DNA from: Opitutaceae bacterium
GTDB taxonomy: Bacteria; Verrucomicrobiota; Verrucomicrobiia; Opitutales; Opitutaceae
Direction: 5' to 3'
Assembly: GCA_031272375.1 (NCBI GenBank)
Contig: JAISTY010000136.1
Coordinates: 1 to 9,068, forward strand
Length of the DNA: 9,068 bases
Shown here one piece after another: positions 3,731 to 9,068 of this stretch. The position numbers were made by a program, and so were the translations under genes. A model generated the notes under the pieces. That model was not told where the DNA came from. It searched no databases and saw only the letters and a list, made by a program, of their open reading frames with translations. Numbering within the stretch: position 1 is the stretch's first letter; every line of letters starts with the position of its first letter.

Positions 3731-6370
3731 ATGAGAAGAACCGCCGCCCGCCTCGTTTCCGCGCTCCTGTTGTCCGTGTCCGCCGCCTGCCTGCCGGCGG
3801 GCGACGCCCTTGTTCTGGAGGACGCCGCCGTCCGCCTCGAATGGAGGCAAACCGACGCCGGCTGGGCGCTGGACTCGCTGCGGTTCACCGCGCCCGGCGG
3901 CGACGTCATCCGCGTCCCCGGCACCTCCGCCCGGCAGACGGTTTTGTTTTCCGAAACGAAGCCCGGCGACACCCCGCGCGCCTTCTCCTTCAAGGGCGCG
4001 ACGGAGAACTTCCCCGGCTCCCTTTCCGGCGTCGGCAGCGACAACCGCTGGGCGCGCGCCACCACGCCCGCCCTGCTGAACACCGCCGGCGAGGCTCGCC
4101 ATTTCCTCCCGTCCGAGGCCGCGGGCGCCGGAGGCTCCGTCGTGTTCCGGCACGAGGACGACGTCGCCGGCGTCGCGACCGCCTGGCGGCTCGACCCGGA
4201 ATTTCCGGGCGACGTCCTCGTGGACGTCACGCTCGTCGCGCGGAAGGCCGGCTACATCGGCCTCGCGACGCCGGAGTTGTTTTCCATCGCGCCCGGCGAC
4301 CTCGCCTGGGCGATCGTTCCGGGCTATTTCAAGGGCGACCGCGTCAACGACGACATCCCGGCGTCCCTCGCCTACAACCACGGCCTGCCCGCGCTGCCCG
4401 TCATCGTTCCCGACCGTTGCGCGAGCACGCTGGCCTCGATCGCGACGCTCAAGTCCGGCGTCACGCTTTCCGTGCTCGCCCAGCCGTCGGAGCGTTTCGA
4501 CCCCTGGCCCGGCGACAAGATGGCCGACCGCAAATCCCCCCGCCTCGGCCTTTCCCACATGACCCGCGACGGGCGCCTCGCCCCGACGCTCTACTGCCCC
4601 GTCCTCGGCCAGCAGAACTCCAGGGTGGCGCCCGGCGACACGCGGCGCTTCTCCTTCCGCTATTCGCTGCGCAAGGGCGACTGGTTCGACGCCGTCCGCC
4701 ACGCGGCGCGCGACATCTACCGCCTGGACGATTTCCTCGCGCTGAAAAACCCCGTCCGCTCGCTCTCCGACCGGCTGCATTCGCTCCACGAATACGTTGT
4801 CTCGGACAAGACCTCCTTCTGGCACGTCGAGGACTTTGACGGCCTCAAAATCGGCGCGCAGGCCTACAACGCCGCCGTCCTCGGCGCGCGGCGCGACAAG
4901 GGCAACAAGAGCGACTACGACGCCCTCAAGAACTCCGACTACGGCGCGATGTGGATGCTCGCGACGGCCAGCGGGGATCCGCGCCTGACGCGCGACCGGC
5001 TGCCCTTTGCGCGCAACTTCAAACTCGCCCAGCAGCAGACGGCGCCGGGCTTCTTCCAAGGCGCCGCGCTCGGCCAGTATTACCTGGCGAAATCCAAGCG
5101 CTTCACCGAGGAGTGGGGCTCCTACGTCGAGCCGATCGCCATCACCTATTACACGATGCTCGACATCGGGAACATCCTGCTCTTCCAGCCCGGCGACGCC
5201 GCGCTCCGCGAACGGCTGCGCCTCGGCGCCGAGCGGCTCCTCGCCTGGCAGCACGCCGACGGCCGCTGGGAGGTCGCCGACGACCACGCCACGCAAAAAC
5301 CCCTCTACGTCGAGACCCCCGACTTCCGCCCCACCTTCTACGGGCTCCTCGTCGCCCACAAGCTCCTCGGCGACCCCCGCTACCTCGCCGCCGCGAAAAA
5401 AGGCGCCGACTGGCTGGTCGAAAACGCCGTCAAACCCGCCCGCTTCCTCGGCGTCTGCGGCGACGCCCGCTTCGTCCCCGACTTCGCGACCGTCCAGCTC
5501 TCGCAGGCGTTCCTCGACCTCTTTGAGCTCACCGGCGACGCCCGCCACCGCGACGCCGCGATCGAGTGCGCCCGGCAATACCTGGCCGACATCTACACGC
5601 ACCCCGTCGCGACCCGGAAGAAGAAGAAGGCCAAGGGCGTCGCCCGCGAGGACTGGGAGATCAACCAGACCGGCCTCTCCTTCGAGCACGGCGGCACGCT
5701 CGGCTCCGCCAACAGCCGCGGCCCCATCCTCCTCTCCAGCTACGCCGGCCTCTTTGTCCGCATGTCCCGCATCACCGGCGAGACGCTTTTCCGCGACCTC
5801 GCCCGCGCCGCCATGATCGGGCGCGACGCCTTCCTCAACCCCGCCACGCAGGTCGCCTCCTATTACTGGAACAACATGGACGCCGGCCCCGGCGGCTTCC
5901 CCCACCACGCCTGGTGGCAGATCGGCCTCATCACCGACTACCTTGTGTCCGAGGCCGCGCTGCGCTCCGGCGGCGCCGTTGGGTTCCCCCGCGGCTTTAT
6001 CACGCCCAAGGTCGGCCCGCACGCCTGCTTCGGCTTCGCCCCCGGCAAAATCCACGGACAAGCCGCCGACCTCTCCTGGGCGAACGTCCAAACGGGCCGC
6101 GCCGACGTTGACTACCTCGCCGCCCGCTCGCCGGACAACACCCGCCGCCACCTCATCCTTCTCAACAACAGCGCCCGCCCCGTGCAGACCACGGTCGCCG
6201 CCGCCCCGTCCGGATTCGCCGGCCTGTCCGCCCCGCGCTGGACCGCCGCGACCCTGGCCGACGCCGCCGGACAAGCCGCCGCCTGCGGCGAAGAGGCCGT
6301 CCGCGACGGGAAATTCCCGGTGTCCATCCCCGCCTTCGGCATCGCCGTGCTGACGCTGGAGACGCGGTGA
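3731..6370 (+). CDS. Large secreted (alpha/alpha)6-barrel (six-hairpin) glycosidase-like protein, family not assigned
   Basis: An 879-residue protein. Residues 1-25 look like a Sec signal peptide (MRRTAARLVSALLLSVSAAC then LPAGDA); a Cys at 20 makes a lipoprotein possible, but the lipobox is poor. Residues about 26-330 are strand-rich with D/G turns, like the N-terminal beta-sandwich of many glycoside hydrolases. From about 340 to 745 there are repeated helical hairpins with aromatic tips, such as FYGLLVAHKLLGDPRYLAAA (536-555), FLDLFELTGDARHRDAAIE (594-612) and YAGLFVRMSRITGETLFRDL (671-690), typical of the six-hairpin superfamily. Candidate active-site stretches are SFEHGGT (650-656) and YYWNNMDAG (711-719). 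About 110 C-terminal residues form a beta domain (HLILLNNSA). A lysine-rich loop lies at 630-635. It probably acts on a glycan outside the cytoplasm; the substrate is unknown. ATG 3731 is chosen because the signal peptide starts there. No Shine-Dalgarno sequence is seen. Confidence 0.75.
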   Translation: MRRTAARLVSALLLSVSAACLPAGDALVLEDAAVRLEWRQTDAGWALDSLRFTAPGGDVIRVPGTSARQTVLFSETKPGDTPRAFSFKGATENFPGSLSGVGSDNRWARATTPALLNTAGEARHFLPSEAAGAGGSVVFRHEDDVAGVATAWRLDPEFPGDVLVDVTLVARKAGYIGLATPELFSIAPGDLAWAIVPGYFKGDRVNDDIPASLAYNHGLPALPVIVPDRCASTLASIATLKSGVTLSVLAQPSERFDPWPGDKMADRKSPRLGLSHMTRDGRLAPTLYCPVLGQQNSRVAPGDTRRFSFRYSLRKGDWFDAVRHAARDIYRLDDFLALKNPVRSLSDRLHSLHEYVVSDKTSFWHVEDFDGLKIGAQAYNAAVLGARRDKGNKSDYDALKNSDYGAMWMLATASGDPRLTRDRLPFARNFKLAQQQTAPGFFQGAALGQYYLAKSKRFTEEWGSYVEPIAITYYTMLDIGNILLFQPGDAALRERLRLGAERLLAWQHADGRWEVADDHATQKPLYVETPDFRPTFYGLLVAHKLLGDPRYLAAAKKGADWLVENAVKPARFLGVCGDARFVPDFATVQLSQAFLDLFELTGDARHRDAAIECARQYLADIYTHPVATRKKKKAKGVAREDWEINQTGLSFEHGGTLGSANSRGPILLSSYAGLFVRMSRITGETLFRDLARAAMIGRDAFLNPATQVASYYWNNMDAGPGGFPHHAWWQIGLITDYLVSEAALRSGGAVGFPRGFITPKVGPHACFGFAPGKIHGQAADLSWANVQTGRADVDYLAARSPDNTRRHLILLNNSARPVQTTVAAAPSGFAGLSAPRWTAATLADAAGQAAACGEEAVRDGKFPVSIPAFGIAVLTLETR
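6058..6068 (+). repeat. ACAAGCCGCCG dispersed motif, copy 3 (in coding sequence)
   Basis: It is inside the glycosidase-like gene, read as part of G-Q-A-A-D, and preceded by GG as in most other copies. Confidence 0.6.
6271..6283 (+). repeat. ACAAGCCGCCG dispersed motif, copy 4 (in coding sequence)
   Basis: It is in the C-terminal domain of the glycosidase-like gene, read as A-G-Q-A-A-A. The 18-base string 6266-6283 equals those at 561-578 and 3633-3650. Confidence 0.7.
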
Positions 6371-6380
6371 GCCGCGCGCG

Positions 6381-6394
6381 ACAAGCCGCCGCCG
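6381..6394 (+). repeat. ACAAGCCGCCG dispersed motif, copy 5 (intergenic)
   Basis: It is 10 bases after the glycosidase-like stop codon and directly abuts the T run of the next inverted repeat. Confidence 0.65.
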
Positions 6395-6395
6395 T

Positions 6396-6418
6396 TTTTT
6401 TCCGCCGCCGGGAAAAAA
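6396..6418. terminator. T-run/A-run inverted repeat between glycosidase-like and EEP genes
   Basis: TTTTTTCC (6396-6403) and GGAAAAAA (6411-6418) form an 8-bp stem around GCCGCCG. The stem is mostly A-T and so weak. A small CGCGG/CCGCG hairpin with the TGA stop in its TGAG loop lies just upstream at 6363-6376. It may be a weak terminator or a processing site; the evidence is symmetry and position only. Confidence 0.3.
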
Positions 6419-6457
6419 TCATTTTCACCCCGCGGCGGCGGCGGTTCACTGCGCGCC

Positions 6458-7309
6458 ATGAACACCCTGCCGCCCGCCCGAAAAAACCTCCTTCGCGCCG
6501 CCGCCGCCGCGCTGTGCGCCCTCCTCGCCGGCTGCGCCTCCGGCCCCGGAAAAACCGCCCTCGCCCAACAAGCCGCCGCCGATTCCCTCGCCGCCTCCTC
6601 CGGCAAAACCACCCTCCGCGTCCTCTCCTACAACATCCATCACGGCGAGGGCACCGACAAACGCTACGACATCGCCCGCACCGCCGACACCATCGCCCAA
6701 TACAACCCCGACATCGTCGCCGTCCAGGAAGTGGACCGCGGCACCACCCGCACCGAAGGCGACGACCAGCCCGCCCTGCTCGCCAAGCGGCTCGGCATGA
6801 AGCATGTTTTCGGCAAATGCATCCCCTACCGCGGCGGCGAATACGGGATCCTTATCCTCTCCCGCTTCCCCATCGAACGCAGCGGCATGGTGCTGCTCCC
6901 GCCCCCCGGACAAAAGGAGCAACGCGGCCTGCTCGCCGCCGACCTCAAGCTGCCGTCCGGCAAAATCATCCGCCTTGCCTGCGTGCATTTGAGCACCGTC
7001 TCCGACGGCGAACGCGCCATCCAGACCGGCAAAATCAACGACCTCCTCCTCCCCGACAAGTCGCCGACCCTGCTCGCGGGCGACTTCAACGCCCGCATCG
7101 GCAGCAACGCCATGGCCGGCATCGAGGGCGCCTGGACCAACAGCGCCGACTCCTCCTTTGGCAAAAACACCACCCCCTACCGCGCCAACGCCATTGACTT
7201 CATTTTCTTCCGCAAAAACGACCCCTTCCGCGTGGTCGAGACGCGCACCTGCCAGGTCCCGATTGTCTCCGACCACAACCCCGTCCTCTCGGTCCTCGAA
7301 ATCGAATAG
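6458..7309 (+). CDS. Lipoprotein of the endonuclease/exonuclease/phosphatase (EEP) family
   Basis: A 283-residue protein. It starts with a lipoprotein signal peptide: basic residues, an alanine- and leucine-rich core and the lipobox LAGC with Cys26. The EEP metal-dependent hydrolase domain spans about residues 53-282. Its catalytic set is visible in order: N59 in YNIHHGEG, E91 in VQEVD, H177 in CVHLS, D209 and N211 in GDFNAR, D247 in AIDFIFF, and D272-H273 in SDHNP. The sequence is closest in style to the ElsH-like (COG3568) branch, which hydrolyses phosphoester bonds and is mostly uncharacterised. With a lipid anchor it should face the periplasm or surface. The FadL-type channel gene follows 111 bp downstream and the glycosidase-like gene ends 87 bp upstream. 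A sphingomyelinase-like or nuclease activity cannot be told apart from sequence alone. No Shine-Dalgarno sequence is seen. Confidence 0.88.
   Translation: MNTLPPARKNLLRAAAAALCALLAGCASGPGKTALAQQAAADSLAASSGKTTLRVLSYNIHHGEGTDKRYDIARTADTIAQYNPDIVAVQEVDRGTTRTEGDDQPALLAKRLGMKHVFGKCIPYRGGEYGILILSRFPIERSGMVLLPPPGQKEQRGLLAADLKLPSGKIIRLACVHLSTVSDGERAIQTGKINDLLLPDKSPTLLAGDFNARIGSNAMAGIEGAWTNSADSSFGKNTTPYRANAIDFIFFRKNDPFRVVETRTCQVPIVSDHNPVLSVLEIE
6568..6580 (+). repeat. ACAAGCCGCCG dispersed motif, copy 6 (in coding sequence)
   Basis: It is in the linker after the lipoprotein signal, read as part of Q-Q-A-A-A-D. The bases before it (CCA) differ from the usual GG, so it may be partly codon-driven. Confidence 0.5.
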
Positions 7310-7350
7310 GAACGACGCCCCGTCCCGCCCTGTTTTTGGCGTTGCGCACG

Positions 7351-7374
7351 GCGTGCCGCCCGCCAGCGTGCCGC
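7351..7374 (+). repeat. Short tandem direct repeat upstream of the FadL-type gene
   Basis: GCGTGCCGC occurs at 7351-7359 and 7366-7374, 15 bases apart, in the 111-bp spacer before the FadL-type gene. It could be a regulator site, but is short and GC-rich. No clear promoter is seen in 7310-7420. Confidence 0.25.
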
Positions 7375-7420
7375 GCCACAAGGTTTGCTTATGCGAACCT
7401 TCAACCAACCCGAAAATCAT

Positions 7421-8713
7421 ATGAAAAAACAGAACTCGTTGCGGTTCAATCTCGCGCTCGTCCCGCTCCTCGCGGGTCTTCTCGCCCAGAACGCCCCCGG
7501 CTCCGGCTTCGCCATCTATGAAACGTCCGCCCGCGGCCTCGCCATGGGCAACGCCGACTCCGCCCGAGCCGCCGACGCCTCCACCCTCTACACCAACCCC
7601 GCCGCGATGACCTCCCTCAAAGGCACCCAGGTCACCTTCGGCGCCACCGCCATCATGCCCGACATGCGCGTCACAAACTACGGCACGCCCACTGGCGATC
7701 AAATCACCCCCCTCAACAACTACACCGCCGTCGCGCCGAACTTTTATGTCACCCACGCCCTCACCAACCGCCTCTCCATCGGCTTCGCGGAGTTCACCCA
7801 ATACGGCCTCAAGAGCACCTTCCCCGAAAACTGGCCCGGCACGGTGAACAATTACTACACCGACATCGTCTCCTTCACCCTCAACCCCAACATCGCCTAC
7901 AAACTCATCGAGAAAAACGGCCAGTCCCTCTCCCTCGCCGCCGGCCTCCAAGTCATGTATTTCGACGTCACCATCAGCAAAAGTTTCCCCTCCGCCGGCA
8001 CGCCCGTTCCCTCCGCGCTCACGGATCTCACCCGCCGCATCGTCCTTGAGGGCGACAACATCGGCTACGGCTGGAACCTCGCCCTCCAATACGAACTCAA
8101 CCGCAAATTCGCCATCGGCCTCACCTATCGTTCAGAGGTTAAGCAGGATCTGGACGAAGCCACCGCCGACGTCCCCGGCTACATGGTCGGCGACTACACC
8201 CCCGGCGCGCGGCACACCGGCGTTCCCGCCAGCGGCAAAATCGTCCTCCCGAAATCCGCCTCCATCGGCGCCACCTACACCCCCAACGAAAAATGGCTCG
8301 TCGCCGCCCAAGCCCTTTGGACCGGCTGGTCTTCCTTCGACGCCCTCAACATTTACATTGATGGCACCCTTTACCCCTCCGAGAAAAAGTGGAGCGACAC
8401 CTGGCGTTATTCCATTGGTGTTGAACACTATTACAACGAGTTCATAACCCTGCGCGGCGGCTTTGTCTGGGACTGCGATCCTGTCCCCGCCGCCCATGCC
8501 GACTTCCTCGTCCCCTCCAACGACCGCCGCATCTACTCGCTCGGCATCGGACTGAATTTCACGCCGAACTTCCACGTGGATTTCTCCTACGCGGTCATCT
8601 TCATTGACAGCCGCACCATCGAGGCGCGCCCCGCCGATGGCATCCCCTACAAAGCCCGCATAGACAAAGGCCACGCCAACATCGTCTCCCTCTCCGCCAA
8701 CTGGAAATTCTGA
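7421..8713 (+). CDS. FadL/OmpP1/TodX-family outer-membrane channel for hydrophobic compounds
   Basis: A 430-residue protein, a normal length for this family. A Sec signal peptide (MKKQNSLRFN, then LALVPLLAGLLAQ) is followed at about residue 28 by SGFAIYETSARGLAMGNADS and TNPAAMT (58-64). These match the FadL N-terminal hatch, which begins GF and carries the conserved N-P-A. Alternating amphipathic strands fill the rest, such as IYSLGIGLNFTPNFHVDFSY near the end, and the last residue is Phe (SANWKF), the usual beta-barrel assembly signal. FadL-type barrels bring fatty acids or aromatic hydrocarbons across the outer membrane by lateral diffusion; the ligand here is unknown. ATG 7421 is chosen for its clean signal peptide; ATG 7391 and TTG 7385 are in frame and would lengthen the leader. 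It is the last gene of the plus-strand run. Confidence 0.92.
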   Translation: MKKQNSLRFNLALVPLLAGLLAQNAPGSGFAIYETSARGLAMGNADSARAADASTLYTNPAAMTSLKGTQVTFGATAIMPDMRVTNYGTPTGDQITPLNNYTAVAPNFYVTHALTNRLSIGFAEFTQYGLKSTFPENWPGTVNNYYTDIVSFTLNPNIAYKLIEKNGQSLSLAAGLQVMYFDVTISKSFPSAGTPVPSALTDLTRRIVLEGDNIGYGWNLALQYELNRKFAIGLTYRSEVKQDLDEATADVPGYMVGDYTPGARHTGVPASGKIVLPKSASIGATYTPNEKWLVAAQALWTGWSSFDALNIYIDGTLYPSEKKWSDTWRYSIGVEHYYNEFITLRGGFVWDCDPVPAAHADFLVPSNDRRIYSLGIGLNFTPNFHVDFSYAVIFIDSRTIEARPADGIPYKARIDKGHANIVSLSANWKF

Positions 8714-8746
8714 TCCGGCGCGGGGATTTTTGGGGGGACGGGAACG

Positions 8747-8779
8747 CGGCGGCTTGTCGCGGCGCGGACGGCGGCTTGT
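8747..8779 (-). repeat. ACAAGCCGCCG dispersed motif, copies 7 and 8 (inverted, intergenic)
   Basis: Two copies in the opposite orientation (CGGCGGCTTGT at 8747-8757 and 8769-8779) lie 22 bases apart, after the FadL-type gene. They are the only minus-oriented copies and the only pair. Confidence 0.65.
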
Positions 8780-8786
8780 CCGCGCC
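8761..8786. terminator. Strong 9-bp stem-loop downstream of the FadL-type gene
   Basis: GGCGCGGAC (8761-8769) pairs perfectly with GTCCGCGCC (8778-8786) around an 8-base GGCGGCTT loop, so the dispersed motif forms the loop and one edge of the stem. It is 47 bases past the stop. No T tract follows, so it is a structural 3'-end element or a factor-dependent terminator rather than a classical intrinsic one. Confidence 0.45.
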
Positions 8787-8848
8787 CGCCCTCATGAACG
8801 CGCCCGGTTCGGATACACCATGCGGTCCAATTCCTTTATTTACTTATA

Positions 8849-8865
8849 GGCGGCAAGCTGCCGCC
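8849..8865. terminator. 7-bp stem-loop in the convergent spacer, next to an AT-rich stretch
   Basis: GGCGGCA (8849-8855) and TGCCGCC (8859-8865) form a perfect stem with a 3-base AGC loop. For minus-strand transcription it comes 45 bases after the amidase stop and is followed by A/T-rich sequence (8827-8848) without a long T run. A terminator for the amidase gene is plausible. Confidence 0.45.
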
Positions 8866-8910
8866 GGAGGGAACGCGGGCAAGGGAAAACCCGGCGGCGC
8901 GCCGCGCGGT

Positions 8911-9068
8911 TCAGGGGGCGACGGCGGCGGCGTAGTCCTGGATGCCGGCGACAATCGCGGCGGCGAGCCGCTCGCGGTATTCCGGCGAGGCGATCTTCCG
9001 CGCCTCGGCAAGGTTGGTCAGAAAACCGCCCTCGACCAACACCGCCGGACAACGGGCGTTTTGAAGGA
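8911..9068 (-). CDS. N-acetylmuramoyl-L-alanine amidase (Amidase_3), C-terminal 51 residues only
   Basis: The frame enters from the window edge and stops at TGA 8911-8913. The visible 51 residues contain PAVLVEGGFLTNLAEARKI and then YRERLAAAIVAGIQDY. This is the typical C-terminal end of zinc-dependent Amidase_3 enzymes (AmiA/B/C and CwlC-like), where the Glu of VLVEGGFLTN is the conserved catalytic or metal-site acid. These enzymes cleave the amide bond between N-acetylmuramic acid and L-alanine in peptidoglycan and normally act outside the cytoplasm. The signal peptide and zinc histidines lie beyond the window. The gene is convergent with the FadL-type gene, with a 197-bp spacer between them. 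Confidence 0.87.
   Translation of the reverse strand, partial: LQNARCPAVLVEGGFLTNLAEARKIASPEYRERLAAAIVAGIQDYAAAVAP

Noticed and set aside
2941..4839. Open frame of 632 codons on plus crossing the methyltransferase and the start of the glycosidase-like gene
   Set aside because: It is Arg/Pro-rich, runs across two real genes and their spacer, and has no recognisable domain.
3701..6274. Open reading frame of 857 codons on the minus strand opposite the glycosidase-like gene
   Set aside because: It is a Gly/Val/Ala/Glu-rich low-complexity translation with no domain. It arises because strongly C-ending sense codons remove stops from this antisense frame. The sense frame has a signal peptide and domain structure.
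6446..8089. Open frame of 547 codons on the minus strand across the EEP and FadL-type genes
   Set aside because: It is a Gly/Val/Asp/Glu-rich antisense shadow covering two well-supported genes.
8827..8848. AT-rich stretch as a promoter
   Set aside because: It contrasts with the GC-rich surroundings, but no plus-strand gene follows it, and on minus it lies behind the amidase stop. A terminator-related role fits better.
8840..9052. 70-codon minus-strand frame at the right edge
   Set aside because: A different minus-strand frame of the same bases encodes the amidase C-terminus with its VEGGFLTN motif; this one is Arg-rich noise.
1..9068. CRISPR array, tRNA, rRNA, insertion sequence or defence genes
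   Set aside because: No regularly spaced repeats, cloverleaf, rRNA-like sequence or transposase or nuclease-defence motifs were seen. The dispersed 11-base motif is irregularly spaced and not an array.

Overview
The window reads as high-GC chromosomal DNA from a Gram-negative bacterium. An outer-membrane FadL-type channel, a lipoprotein with a clear lipobox and a secreted glycosidase-like enzyme all point to a double membrane. Most genes lack a visible Shine-Dalgarno sequence, codons are strongly C-ending, and a short motif (ACAAGCCGCCG) is scattered through genes and spacers. The gene mix would fit a polysaccharide-degrading Verrucomicrobiota member (Opitutales-like). That placement is an impression, not something the sequence proves. 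No rRNA, tRNA, CRISPR array, transposase or phage gene was found.

Layout. 1-1347 (minus strand): a flavin reductase-like protein (724-1347) followed 70 bp downstream by the N-terminal part of an FAD-dependent oxidoreductase (1-653, cut by the window edge). 1448-2835 (plus strand, divergent): a stand-alone PolA-type 5'-3' exonuclease and a dihydrofolate reductase, overlapping by one base. 2847-3581 (minus strand): a TrmH/SpoU RNA 2'-O-methyltransferase, converging on the DHFR gene with 11 bp between them; one perfect hairpin holds both stop codons. 3731-8713 (plus strand): a large secreted (alpha/alpha)6-barrel glycosidase-like protein, a lipoprotein of the endonuclease/exonuclease/phosphatase (EEP) fold, and a FadL/OmpP1/TodX outer-membrane channel, separated by spacers of about 90-110 bp. 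8714-8910 is a convergent spacer with two strong stem-loops. 8911-9068 (minus strand) is the C-terminal end of an N-acetylmuramoyl-L-alanine amidase.

How the genes may work together. The left and middle parts are housekeeping in character: redox flavoproteins, DNA repair or replication, folate and RNA modification. The right part is cell-envelope and nutrient related: glycan hydrolysis, a surface phosphoesterase-like lipoprotein, hydrophobic-compound uptake and wall turnover. No defence system or mobile element is evident.

The points most worth a second look are: a sliding-clamp-binding-like C-terminus (QGELF) on the stand-alone exonuclease; the exonuclease-DHFR pair, which differs from all its neighbours in codon third-base preference and in having Shine-Dalgarno sequences; the repeated ACAAGCCGCCG motif, which also encodes the FAD-binding glycine loop of one gene; and a large glycosidase-like enzyme that I cannot place in a named family.
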